Assembly: GCA_023634235.1 (NCBI GenBank)
Contig: JAMKCF010000001.1
Location: 12,968,258 to 13,032,257 of the forward strand
Length of the DNA stretch: 64,000 nucleotides
Source of the DNA: Pisaster brevispinus
Lineage: Eukaryota; Echinodermata; Asteroidea; Forcipulatida; Asteriidae
Direction of reading: 5' to 3'
Translations under genes and position numbers: made by a program
The notes under the pieces: model-generated
Databases searched by the model: none
Told to the model about the DNA's origin: nothing
Seen by the model: only the letters and a program-made list of their open reading frames with translations
Shown: positions 22,604 to 34,568 of the stretch, in pieces
How positions within the stretch are numbered: the stretch's first letter is position 1
Layout of the letters: each line of letters opens with the position of its first letter

Positions 22604-25356
22604 TCATACTACTAAAAGCAGTTTGATAGTACATGTAGTAGTACAAAACAATGGATAAAGTATCATGTCAATATTTTTCACCGCATATGCACATGTACAT
22701 TGATAATAAGCTATACCTAGTGATTTTAATAACATGTAGCCAATATTTTCATTTACATTTCCTAGTCGCCTTTCTACTGCATTGGGCAAAGTAATTACAT
22801 ACTCTGTATCCCCTACAGTCACGAGCATGGCCTTGCTGAAATTCACATCAATATTCAGCGCAACATAATAACCTCTTGTAACTGCTCTAATAAAACCAAT
22901 GGTGCATCCAAGCTCTGGTCCCTGCTGACATTTAAATGACTCTACTACATCTAATTTTTGAACTAACAATAAGACATTTTTGGGACAGTTGCAAATGCCA
23001 ATGCAACCATGGTTTTTGAAAGATATCAAATACAGAATTTATCCTAAAATCCCTTCTATATCAATAATGGAGTTATTGCGTCTGAATTTATTGGAGTAAT
23101 TTCTAGATGACAAGAGTACATGTTTCATTATGAACCTGTCAAAACAATACTGTGTCAATTTCCAAATTCTGCCCAAGCAAATTTTCAATGACATTTTTAT
23201 ATACCTGTGTCAACAACATCAGTTTCGCCCCACCAAGATAATCTACTGATGCATTGTCACTTGCAAATTATCGGGCATTTTTGATGAACCGATGACCATC
23301 GACCATTTTTGCTACATAAAATGCAGCTTCTGGTGAATGTATGCCAGATGCATACCGAAATACATCTTGCATTCTGCAAATTGATTGGAAAATTTGTTGC
23401 GGTAAACACCTTGTGCCTACGAACAATGTCTTCAGGTACCCATTGTATGATTCAAACATAAAGGCAGAAGTGCCCCACAGTGGTCCCCAGTTTCTAACAC
23501 TCACACATATGCATTAACAAATGAACATTAAAGGTTGCCTCCTGCTTTCCATACAAAGGTTCAATAAATAGTACAAATTTGCACAGTAGAAAGTTACAGT
23601 GCTGTAACATTTGTTGCGAGATTTTTTCAGAATTCAAGTGAAAAAATTGCACAGACAAGCATCGACCAGTGAGCTAAATATTTTCTGGGCAACAGACCTT
23701 TCAGTATTGCTGGGGAGTAAAACAGAAACGACCCCCATTCACTGGCTTTCCAATATCTCATCTCTGTTAATGACCTTGGCAATCTTGTCATTTCATTAGT
23801 TACTTGAACAAATTTCAGTCGTGTACAAAGCTCTTTGCTGAGGTTACCAATGTACCAATCTTGGTTCCTATGTACTGAATTTAGCCAAGTGCTGACAAAC
23901 CTCACTGTGCCTAAACATACAGCATGCATGTAATCTGGCACAAAACTTGTGATTATATTGAAGTAGGTCAAGAAGGAAAGGATACTGACACCTTTTACAC
24001 CATCAATTGTTCTACCAGATTCTTCCGCCCAAATACTCTCTTGTTTTGTTTGCTGCTCACTACGAAGAACAGGAGGAGGATGTACATCAGGATATTTTAC
24101 ACAGTTAGTGACATACTCCCCCTTATGTTTGCAGAAACCACATCCATAAAATCCATTAAACTGCATCATTTGTTGCAGCATGGGTCTAGCTACAGTGTAT
24201 ACTGTGCACACCAGACAGAACACTAAGAAAACGTTATTTTCATTTCCCAATTTCCACTGAAAGCCTGTGGATGAGAGCATATTACATTCCTTTCCAAAAG
24301 GTTTGAGAAATAAATTCATATTTGGCTTTTCAGGCCCAAACCAGAGGGCTGTGAGGATTTCATTCTTACTTGGCATCTTTACTGGCAACTCATTAACTGA
24401 ACACAAAACAGGCCAAATTGAACTGTTTGATGATTTAAACACTGGAATGCCATCTGTGTTCCACATTAAGGAAATATTGTTTTTATTAGACAGCAGGCCA
24501 TCTTCAACAAATTTTTTGTACAACAAGCCATCTTTGATATCAGATATGTAATCATCATTTGTTGTTAGATCACGATTAATAAGTACTGTGCCAAGGCCTT
24601 TTGATTCCATGAGATGTTTCAGTTGATGGCGCAGGGGTAAAACTATGAAAAACCTGCCTTTCTTCATACTTTCGTCTTTGTCAAAGCTTTGGCCACACTT
24701 GTTGCAAATATCAGGCACACTGCTCACATCCCCCAAGTATTCCTTACAAGAACAATGAAAGTAAAATTCACACACACCTTTGTACCCTGTCAAACTGTTT
24801 CCAAACAAATACTTGGACTTGGCAGAGTACCAGGGCAATGAAGATTAAATAATTCAATAAGGTCTTGTGAAGCCACCCCTGATATGTGATGCTTAACAGC
24901 ATAACTGAGCACCGTCAGTAGACTGTCAAATTTCTTCATATTGCTTCCCTCACTTGAAACTAGCTGATCACCATTTGCCAGATTGAGCCTGTGTGTATTC
25001 TGTAAAAAAAAAACCAGTAGTACAGATATTTCATGAGGAGCGGAATACATTTTCTATCATATGAATACGAAACCTAGCAATATATTTTCCACTCGTTATA
25101 CAGCTTTACAAGTAAACCTGTCAATTGGGAGTCATAATTTTAAACATAGCTTTGCATACTTGAAGAAAATAGTGACTGCTTTGGGAAAGTGCCATAGAAA
25201 CTGCACCTGCATACTATTATTTAAATCATTACAATCCAACTCTTTAAGTATACAAACACATACTTCATCCTGATCCTCAACGATATCCCCATCTTCATCG
25301 GTTGTGTCACTGTCATCATCATCTACATCTGCCTCATCAGCATGTGGATTTTCTTC
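22604..25356 (-). pseudogene. EnSpm/CACTA-like transposase gene, broken
   Basis: An acidic exon (25356-25264, ADVDDDDSDTTDEDGD) with good borders joins in phase to a second exon starting at 24999. The long frame 24838-23627 (403 codons) matches the animal transposases of the tnp2/EnSpm-like type: WNTDGIPVFKSS, ALWFGPEKPNM, a CGFCKHKGEY pair of cysteines, then FVPDYMHAVCLG and RYWKASEWGSFLFYS. The region 23504-23268 continues with SVRNWGPLWGTSAF, and 23029-22604 looks like the C-terminal domain. The gene is dead: a frameshift lies near 24815-24835, another in a T run near 23640, another near 23505, and there are stops after 23270. No terminal CACTA inverted repeats were found. Confidence 0.75.
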
Positions 25357-25544
25357 CTGCAAAGTACAGAATGGTGAAGAAAAGAAAAGTGAAAGCACAC
25401 TAAATTTACATATAGTGTAAAATGCTTATGGCCACACTAAATATACACACTAAGTAATATTTAGTATATCACAGATGGAATCCAAGAGATGGCTTGAATT
25501 TTTTGGAGTTTAGAATGTAAGGTTTAACTTTGGGACTAGCCCTA
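25357..25544. other. spacer between two transposon remnants
   Basis: AT-rich sequence with several cactaa strings (25398, 25433, 25447), possibly part of the CACTA-type element's end. A paired inverted repeat on the other side was not found. Confidence 0.25.
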
Positions 25545-28014
25545 TAGCTGTTTGTTGTGTATATACCACCTTCAGCGAACACCCAGATCGCTGCAAACAC
25601 TATTCATCATCTAGTATCCTTTAGCCGAGACTGACTCACCGGAGGCAGCAAAAATAATCCTTGGAGACTTCAATCAGTGTACACTCTCCGACTATTTACC
25701 ATCTTACCATCAATACGTCGACTGTCCTACACGACAGGAGGCATGCTTGGACCTGTGTTATGGAAACATCCAGGAGGCTTATTGAGCTAAAGCACTACCT
25801 GGTTTGGGAAATTCTGACCACAACATGGTTCACCTCATCCCGTTGTACCAGTCAAAACTGCGGAGAGAACCAGTGAGGATGATGAAGATCAAGAACTGGT
25901 CTACTGATAGTACTGAAACCCTACGGGAATGCTTCAGCTGTACAGACTGGAGCGTCTTCATGGATGCTGCTGAGGACTTAGACGAGGCTACGGACACTGT
26001 TACAGACTATACTAATTTTTGTGAAGAGATGATTGTTCCTAAAAATCAGTTAAAATTTTTCCTAACAACAAACCTTGGATTACTAAGGAATTAAAGAGTC
26101 TGCTAAATGAAAAAAAGAGTGTTTCATGCAGGTAACAGAGCAGAACGTAAAAAGGTTCAAGCCAAAATTAAGCGTAAAATTAGATGGCATACAAGGATAA
26201 AACCGAAAGCTTTTTTTCAGACAAGTGATACAAGGAGCGTATGGCAAGGCATACAAGCTATTACTGGCTCAAACCCAAAAACAAAAACGTGTGTAGAAAA
26301 TGAGACTGTATGCAAATGATTTAAATGAATTTTACAGTAGATTTGATAAATATGATAGTAGCTTTCAACAAGATTGCGTTGTAAATGGTTTGCATGCATC
26401 TCCATATGCTGAAAGTATTGTAATCAATGAAAGTGAAGTCCAGGTGTTATTCAAAAGATTAAACACACGAAAGGCTCATGGGCCCAATTCAATCAGTTGC
26501 AGGGTACTGAATTTCTGTGCTGAGCAGTTGGCGTCACCATTTCGGTCATTATTTCAGGAATCATTGAAAAGGGCGTTAATTCCAGCATTATGGAAAAGGT
26601 CAGTGATTGTTCCAATTCAAAAAAATGCCCACCCTAAAGTAATGAACGATCTTCGTCCGGTAGCTCTCACCTCGGTACCCATGAAATGTTAGAAAAAATA
26701 GTTAAAACAGGTTAATTAATGAAGTTAAGGGTTCCTTTGATGAGTATCAATTTGCCTATAGACCACGAAGCAACACAGAGGATGCAGTTCTGACATTTAT
26801 AAATGGTATTTGTGAACACCTGGAGAAGACAGGGGCTTTTGCTAAAGTTGTTTTTGTAGACTTTGCGAGTGCCTTCACACAATTCAGCCGTATTTGATGG
26901 TTCAGAAACTGTTGGATCTCAATGTAAATTCCAATATTATACGTTGGATCAATAACTTTCTACCAAACAGGGCAGCAGGTCAGGTTAAATTCCACTCTCT
27001 CAATTCTCCGTTATATAAGTACTTGGGCCCCACAGGGTTGTGTTCTTTCTCCCATTCTGTACACATTATACACCAATGAATGTAGATCTCTGAATACAAA
27101 TCACAAATTAATTAAGTATGCAGATTTCTGAATTTGTTCAGTGGTGTGACAAAAACCACTTGGAGATCAACACAAAGAAAACTAAGGATATGGTCTTTCA
27201 TTTTCGAAGGAACAAAACACACATTCCGGCCACTGTGATCAAAGGAGAATCTCTTGAGAGGGTCACTGAGTTTAAGTACTTAGAAATTGAGATTGATAAC
27301 CAGTTGCTTTTTGATAAATGTGCTAAATCAAAGTTACAGCAGCGCCTTTTCTTCTTAAGGAAACTAAATTCATTCCATGTGGACAGAACCATTTTGCAAA
27401 TGTTTTACAAGTCTGCTCTGCAAAGTATTATTACATAATGTCTTATTAGTGTTCTTGGAAACATGCCGGCACAGGATCGGTGTAAATTGGACAGGGTAAT
27501 TAAGCAAGCTAATAAGGTAACTGGTAGCGATGAATCAATGGTTGACAGTCTCTATAAATCTCTCATGCTGAACAAAGTTGGAATGATTCTGTCAGATGAA
27601 ACTCACCCTTTGTATGGACAATTCATAAGAAGTGCAAGGAGTAAACGTCTTTTACAGCTAAGGATTAACACTAAACGGTATGCCAACTCATTTGTCCCCT
27701 CAGCTGTCCGGATTTTTAATGAAAAATTGGAACGATGATTCTTTTCAGACAATATTACAAAGACCAACATGGGTTCTATTTCGTATACTGTAAATTTGTA
27801 ATATAGTTTTTGGAAAAGCATTATGTGCTTTTAGCTTTTATATTTTTCTATATTTTGTGTCATTCCTCTTGTATAGAGATGTATTGTGGTTTTTTAATGT
27901 AATTTTGAACTGAGATGGTAACATTTTACGGATCGAAATTTTTGTAAACTTCACTTATTGATGCAAAGGCCGAAATAAATTTCCCGTTTGGGGATAATAA
28001 AGTGAATTGAATTA
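25545..28014 (+). pseudogene. non-LTR retrotransposon remnant (Rex1/CR1-like)
   Basis: The frame starts inside an APE-type endonuclease (VYIPPSAN near 25556, ILGDFNQ near 25650, GNSDHNMVHLIP near 25804) and runs through a linker into reverse transcriptase: ARKAHGPN-like text near 26470, NDLRPVALTSVPMKC near 26645, and SLERVTEFKYLEIEI followed by KLQQRLFFLRKLNSF near 27250-27370. Stops and shifts break it at several places (around 25786, 26091, 26690-26890, 27080, 27438). The YADD-bearing stretch is shortened near 27100. The C terminus ends at 27738, and a 3' UTR ends in an AATAAAGTGAATTGAATTA-like tail at about 28014, typical of this LINE group. Clade assignment is by memory. Confidence 0.75.
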
Positions 28015-28096
28015 TTTTTCTAAAGCTGTGTGATACTTTAACTTACAGATGGCAATGCTGTGGAACTTTTCATCAAAGGTCCACAACTTTGTAAAG

Positions 28097-28892
28097 ACAC
28101 GATGCAATAAGCCATGCAGAATAGAGGTGATACAAGATGTGGACCAGCGAATGACCTGTCTGACATAAGGTCATGTATATTGAAAGTTTGAAAATATATA
28201 CAAAACATTGGTATTAGCTGACAGTATGGCTGACCATGGTACCAAAAAAAATCTACTGAACGGTATATTTGTTCAGAGGTATTACTTTGGGCAATACTAT
28301 GGCTTTTTGTACCATGGTAGATTACTGTTTTGTACCATGGTAACTCTACGGCTTTTTACCATGGTAATTATCCAGTACCATGGTGATACCATCGTGCAAT
28401 ACAAGGTTTTGTACCATACCATGGTATTACCATGGTTAAGTGCCACGTTTTGTCCCATGGTAGTACCATGGTCTAGTACCACATTTTGTTCATGGTATTA
28501 CCATCGTTTAGTACCATGGTAATTATGTTCATGTACCATGGTAATATATCATGGTCCGATACCACTGTTTCGTATCATGGTGACAGTAATACCATGGTCT
28601 AGTACCACGGTTTTATACCATGGTAATACCATGGTCCAGTACCACAGTTTCGTACCATGGTGACAGTAATACCATGGTCTAGTACCACGGTTTTATACCA
28701 TGGTAATACCATGGTCCAGTACCACGGTTTGGAACAATGGTAATACCATGGTCTACTACCACGATTTCGTACCATGGTGATAGTAATACCATGGTCTAGT
28801 ACCACGGTTTTGTACCATGGCATAGTACCATAGTTACCATGTGCAATTTACCATGGATTTTTACCATGGTAAAATCGTGGTACTTTTTCATA
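28097..28892 (+). repeat. CCATGG-rich repeat element, copy A
   Basis: Begins with a 5' arm (acacgatgcaataagccatg onward, about 130 bp) that is nearly identical to the one at 30079. It continues into an array of palindromic ACCATGGT units alternating with 'ctagtaccac(g/a)gtttt' phrases. I count about two dozen CCATGG between 28235 and 28870. It ends near gtactttttcataagg (28876-28892). Open frames across it on both strands reflect the palindromes and are not genes. Confidence 0.75.
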
Positions 28893-29035
28893 AGGGCAGT
28901 GCTGTCACAGGCTCTTACTGACTGTACGCTAGACTACACAAGTTTGCTTAGTAAAACCCTCAGCTTTGGATGAGCTGTTTCTCTACTCCATGTATGGACT
29001 GTAGGGTAATTTTAGATTTGAAGTGATTCCCCCCC

Positions 29036-29068
<33 letters not shown>

Positions 29069-29629
29069 ATCAATAAATAATTAAATAGTTTTCCTTTCTT
29101 AAAATTGAACGGTTGAAATGAATTGTTCATGGTAGATTGAATGCTGTATAGAGAATGTTGGTTTCATCGTTATTCCTTCTTAGTGAGTTGCTGTTTTTCC
29201 CACGGGTGTTACCTCAAGTCCAAACTCGCATCAAATCATAGTATCACCAGAACAACGATGAAAAAACAAACATTTGCTTTGCAAGTCTTAAACTAGTACA
29301 CTTATTTGATCTTCATGTATTCGAAACTATGCATGACGTAAAGCTGTCTATCATACAATTTTGAATCAAAATTATTAAAAATGATTAAATCTCCATTTAT
29401 TTGAAACATACAAATTCTAAAGTGCTTTTTACAACAATATGTAGGCCATAATCAAACAGTTCAGACTAAGAAGCTGAATATATGGTTTTTGCTTCTGATT
29501 CTGAATACTTTTGTGCAAGAAAATGATTATATTATAACTGCAGTGGATCAATCGTCTTTTAGACATTGTTGCTTTATTATACCTTTTGAGAACAAACGCA
29601 TTTATTAAGCTTCACATCTGTCATTTCAG
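28893..29629. other. noncoding stretch with long poly-A
   Basis: A C run followed by about 30 A (29028-29066), possibly the tail of a retrotransposed sequence, though nothing recognisable precedes it. No gene seen. Confidence 0.4.
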
Positions 29630-29737
29630 GATTAAATGAATGAGTCATCTCAACAGCCACAACTTTGTTGGAGTGCTGATGGCGAAGACGATTACCTGAG
29701 GGAGAATGAAACGGACCCAATAAACCAAGAGACCCGG
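29630..29737 (+). CDS. candidate exon with start codon, product unknown
   Basis: A pyrimidine tract ending tcatttcag precedes 29630. An ATG at 29636 opens an acidic, polar frame (MNESSQQPQLCWSADGEDD, then YLRENETDPINQE) up to a possible donor cgg|gtaacc after 29737. This looks like a 5' UTR plus first coding segment, but the donor is only moderate and no following exon can be linked. The candidate exon at 20856-20994 lies upstream on the same strand. A link is possible but unproven. Confidence 0.25.
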
Positions 29738-30078
29738 GTAACCAAGCTGATTCAACCCGGTCACAGCAAATTGGATATTATATTTTTGGCAACATCTTTT
29801 AGACGTAATTACCTTTATTTAGCACATCTTAAATGTTTGCTTGTTTGCAGACGTAAAACATGTTTTCCCAAGTAGAAAAAGTTGATTTATTGTTCCCAAA
29901 ATTGTGTAAGGAAAATGAATGATACAGCCATAATAACATGTACATCTACAATCATATCAAATAATCGTTGATTAATTCATGACGAGAGCATACTTGAAAT
30001 TCAGTTCTCAAACGTTTGTAAATATGTTTTTCTTAATCAATATAATACATATTTCCTAGGGTTTAGTCTCCAATTTCA
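29738..30078. other. noncoding stretch
   Basis: AT-rich and intron-like. Nothing recognised. Confidence 0.35.
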
Positions 30079-31040
30079 ACACGATGCAATAAGCCATGCA
30101 GAATAGAGGTGATACAAGATGTGGACCAGCGAATGACCTGTCTGACATTATGTCATGTTTTGTATATTGAAAATTTGAAAATATTTACAAAACACTGGTA
30201 TTAATTAGCTGACAGTATGGCTGACCATGGTACCAAAAAAAGCTACTGAACGGTATATTTCAGAGGTATTACTATGGGCAATACTACGGCTTTTTGTACC
30301 ATGGTAGATTACTGTGTTTTGTACCATGGTAACTCTACGGCTTTTTACCATGGTAATTATCCAGTACCATGGTGATACCATCGTGCAATACAAGGTTTTG
30401 TACCATACCATGGTAATACCATGGTTAAGTGCCACGTTTTGTCACATGGTAGTCCCATGGTATTACCATGGTCTAGTACCACATTTTTTCCATGGTATTA
30501 CCATCCTTTAGTACCATGGTAATTATGTTCATGTACCATGGTAATACCATGATCCGATACCACGGTTTCGTACCATGGTAATACCATGGTCTAGTACCAC
30601 AGTTTTGAACCATGGTAACACCATGGTCTAGTACCACAGTTTCATACCATGGTGACAGAAATCTTGATGACGGTATATTTCAGAGGTATTACTATGGGCA
30701 ATACTACGGCTTTTTGTACCATGGTAGATTACTGTGTTTTGTACCATGGTAACTCTACGGCTTTTTACCATGGTAATTATCCAGTACCATGGTGATACCA
30801 TCGTGCAATACAAGGTTTTGTACCATACCATGGTAATACCATGGTAGTACCATGGTCTAGTACCAAATATTTCCATGGTATTACCATCGTTTAGTACCAT
30901 GGTAATTATGTTCATGTACCATGGTAATATGGTCCGATACCACGGTTTCGTACCATGGTAATACCATGGTCTAGTACCTCAGTTTTGAACCATGGTAACA
31001 CCATGGTCTAGTACCACAGTTTCATACCATGGCGACAGTA
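30079..31040 (+). repeat. CCATGG-rich repeat element, copy B with internal duplication
   Basis: The same 5' arm as at 28097 (acacgatgcaataagcc at 30079) is followed by the CCATGG array. A block of about 415 bp starting cggtatatttcagaggtatt at 30250 is repeated at 30669 with very few differences, so this copy has expanded internally. It ends near 31040 without the ttcataagg end seen in copy A. Confidence 0.75.
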
Positions 31041-32878
31041 ATCTTGTTGCGGGTAAAGGTTTGTGAAAACTAAAAAGTTTGTGTGTGTATAAATCATGGT
31101 TCAATGCTCGAATGTATTTTCATTTCGAAAACAAGTGTATATTGTTACAATTTGGTTAAGAAGACAAGAAGTATCGAGAAAGAGGCTTAAAAGAGATAAA
31201 GGAGCATACTATGATACCGTCAATAAACATTAAGTACAAAAGCGTGTGATTTTCATACATGTCATCTGATTTCGGTGAGTTTATGTTCATGTTAATCGTA
31301 TTGATGTACAAACTAGACGAGTCTTGAGATGGACTTAGTACACAGTTAAGACTATTTGCGATAATTTGTGGAAAACAAACAATCTAAATTGTTAGAATAT
31401 TGCACGGGTTAAGTTTGTGTTTATATAAAGAACGAGTGGGATGTTCTTGTTTTTCCATTGGTATGTCGTAATTAAGCAGTTTGATGTAATGAATGGTATA
31501 CTACGATGTTAGTGTGAGTGTATTTATCTTAACAAACTTGGAATGAAACAATAAAGATTTCACTTCGCCTAAATATTCGATTCAAAAGAATCGAATTGAA
31601 CGTACCCTTGACTTGTAAAAACAAAAAATTTCTAGGAGGGATCGTTTTGTATTCTTTACTACGTGTATTGTGCATGATGTACATCAACTTTTAGAAATAC
31701 AAAAACTTGCAAATGTGTTATTTGAGTGATTTGTAAGGGGTCACTCGTACTCTTTAGTCAAAACTCTCACAGAAAGGGGAGGCATCGATCGATAGTTCAT
31801 TAAACCTAGGGTATTGAACCTGCCTCCTTTGGTATGTGCAAGCTACAATGATGTTTTGAGGACAAACAAATTTTGTTCATTGGGTTGTGATGATTTTTTG
31901 GCTCCGCTATTCCAGTTGGCGTGTGCAAAATTCTATCAGCGCGCACTGATCTCTATTATACTGACTGGATTGAAACACCCAAACAGCTGTTGAATGCACA
32001 TGGCGGATATACAAAATACGATGTATTTTTAAATTTAAAAAAAGGGATTTTATCCCATAAACATGTTTCTCTTTCCCCCAATGTTTTTTTATGCTCACAA
32101 TGTAAGTTTATTCATTGCACACATACGGGGGATTTATATACAGAGGCTAGATTTTCACGATGTGACTTCAAAATTGGATGCCGAGTGTTTTTATTAAGTA
32201 ATCCCTATCATTCGCTCAAACCCTCACACCCACATAAGCCCAGGTACAGACTAGTACATTCGTTGATCCGGTGAACTACACCCCAATTTACTAAAAGGCA
32301 AAGTATACTTTGTTTTTTTGAACTTCTTGCAGAGTAACCTTTAATGCTCATTTGATTTTTGAGTAATTTTAAAAGTGATCCCGATGAAGCATTGTATAAA
32401 ATCATGTAAACTAAAGAATAACGCAACAATACATTGAAGAACAAACAAGCATGTTATGAGTTGTTTAAATGGTATTTATTCCTGTATATTGCTCATTAGA
32501 AATTTACAACAAACTGGTTTTATCATTTCTATAAAAAAATAATGAAATAAAAAGTTTGACAAATAAATTTTTAAAAAATAAGAATTTTAAGCAAATTATT
32601 AAAAGAGAAATTTTTACACTGTGACCCTCTTTCCAATCCAAGCTTAGTGCAAATTTTTGAACATTTACATTTCACATTTTGCAATATTCTGCTCACTTTA
32701 AATTGATAAACTAATATTTCACATAAAATCAAGAAAAATAAAAAAAATATAAACGATTTTTACAAATTTGTTTATATAAATAAATATATGTAAATAACAA
32801 AATAAATAATAAACCAACAAACTAACAAACCCATAAATTAATAAATAAATAAATAAAACAGATTCAATAAATAAATAA
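31041..32878. other. noncoding, very AT-rich toward the right
   Basis: No convincing gene. The 117-codon frame at 31921-32274 (plus) has no recognised motif or splice context. 32750-32900 is rich in aataaataaat microsatellite sequence. Confidence 0.45.
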
Positions 32879-33749
32879 TTAAATAAATAAATATGTCAAC
32901 CAATTAAAAAATCCATAACATAGCTGGATGATGGACAGATTAGAAGACTTCACTGGAGTGGTGACGACTGGTGTAGCGGAGCCCTCTTCAAGCGGTGTCT
33001 GGTCACTTAAAGTCGTCTCACTTGGGGGATGACGTATTTTTGGACACTTTCTTTTCTTCTTTTTCTGTAAGACACATACATAATAAAATATTTAATAAAT
33101 ACTTAAATCAATTTTTTTCACACCCATTTCCCTTGAAACAGATGCAAAGTGTTACCCAAACTAAATAATTACTATTAACATAATTTAATACAAAATGAAA
33201 GATCTCATTTTAATTGTATGAACTTTTGTAGAACAAACATGTGACATCGGGAAATGATAAGCCACAAAATGTATAAATATAATCAATGAATCAATTCATG
33301 AAAAACCTATCCACATAATTTCAGATGTTCATGTGTTAACAGCTTAATAAGTAAAAATTGTAGGAAATGAGAAATAAATAGTGACCATCTTGCTCATGAA
33401 AAATTTGGGGCAAAAACAAATTTTTTCATTATTTTTCTGTAAAAATATCATCTAAGTTGCCTTTAGAAAATAAATGTGCTTCATTAAAAAGTCTTGGCTC
33501 TATGTACATGTTGATTATGATTGAAATGCTTACAGCCAAGTAAAAGTAAAAAAAAAACTTCTGGAGATGGACTGGAAAGTCAAATACTGTCGGTTCTGCA
33601 TGGGCTCTTGGTCTCGTTGTTAAACCAGTCTTATCAAAACAAGACTCTTCAAAATGATCTGGGCAGAGAACAGATCTTTTAGATGGCTTCCATTTGTCAC
33701 GCTTCATATTTACAACCCATCTCTGAGTGAGAGCATGACGAACAGGAAA
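32879..33749 (-). CDS. THAP-domain gene, two exons seen
   Basis: Exon 33749-33534 (acceptor ttatttcag, donor gct|gtaagc) encodes the C-terminal half of a THAP zinc-finger DNA-binding domain: the conserved Trp of RWVVNMKRDKW, then PSKRSVLCPDHFEESCF with the Cys and His-Phe of the C2CH finger, and the closing HAEPTVFDFP in place of the usual AVPTIF. The first half (the CxxC pair) should be on an upstream exon, which I did not find. A second exon (33064-32879) opens with a basic nuclear-localisation-like KKKKRK, is Ser/Thr/Pro-rich, and stops at a TAA in AT-rich DNA. Both exons are in phase 0. The poly-Phe/Tyr end of the first exon is odd and its true donor may differ. THAP proteins are nuclear DNA-binding factors, often derived from P-element transposases. 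Confidence 0.6.
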
Positions 33750-34243
33750 CTGAAATAAATAGACAGAAGACACTTTACTTTAGAAAAATAATAAAATAAA
33801 CAAATTAACAAATATGCACTTCGAGAATATGTTTGAGACATCGGATTTAGTTTTTTGACTGAGGGTTACTTCATAATAAACTAGAAGTGGATAAATCGTG
33901 TAAGCAGATGAGGCTATCTCTCTTTTCTACACAAAGTTTTGTAGACAAATTTTAGTTTGTTTCAAAACCCGTTTTAATATGAATGATGTTTACATTCTCA
34001 TTTGACACTTTTTACTCAAACACAGGGCCACAAACAATCTGAATTTATAGCATGCACAGATTCCATATAATCAACAACCAAATATCACTGATCAGGCCTT
34101 TGAAACACCAATGCCCACTAAACTATAAGTTTCCAACAAAATATCGTACACAATAGTTAAGGAAATGGTTAAAAACGGTAGAAAACGGACGGTCACGTGG
34201 CCAATTCAGAAAAAAAAAATGTGCCTGAAAAATGAAAAGACGG
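33750..34243. other. noncoding stretch upstream of the THAP exon
   Basis: Should contain an intron and possibly the first THAP exon, but no C-x2-C-containing open frame was found. Confidence 0.35.
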
Positions 34244-34452
34244 ACAAAATGAAAAGGCCACGGAAAAAAGTGAAAAAACAACGGAAAAAAATGAAAAAAC
34301 AACGGAAAAAAATGAAAAGGCGACGGAAAAAAATGAAAAAACTACGGAAAAAAATGAAAAGGCGACGGAAAAAAATGAAACGCGACGGAAACAAATAAAA
34401 AGGCGACGGAAAAAATGAAAAGGCGACGGAAAAAAATGAAAAGGCGACGGGA
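34244..34452 (+). repeat. 21-bp minisatellite (purine-rich)
   Basis: About ten units of the type ggaaaaaaatgaaaaggcgac, 20-21 bp each. Because 21 is a multiple of three, the array gives an open frame (34165-34398) coding for a Lys/Arg repeat, and Phe/Ser-rich frames on the other strand. These are by-products of the repeat. I see no promoter or splice context that would make a protein. Confidence 0.75.
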
Positions 34453-34568
34453 CTGTTTTTTTCCAATGGAGTGGCACATATGGAACACCATTCAAAACCC
34501 CTAACGCACCCTCATGTTTATGATCTGCATTGCATTCTTATTGCATTGCCTAGCCAGTGGATTGATAC

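Noticed and set aside
28208..28823. Open frames on both strands through the CCATGG repeat
   Set aside because: Palindromic units without stops keep frames open on both strands. Composition is repetitive and there is no start or splice context.
31921..32274. 117-codon open frame, plus strand
   Set aside because: No motif, no splice support, and AT-rich surroundings.
34165..34398. Lys/Arg-rich protein
   Set aside because: Produced by a 21-bp minisatellite whose unit is a multiple of three. The antisense Phe-rich frames have the same cause.
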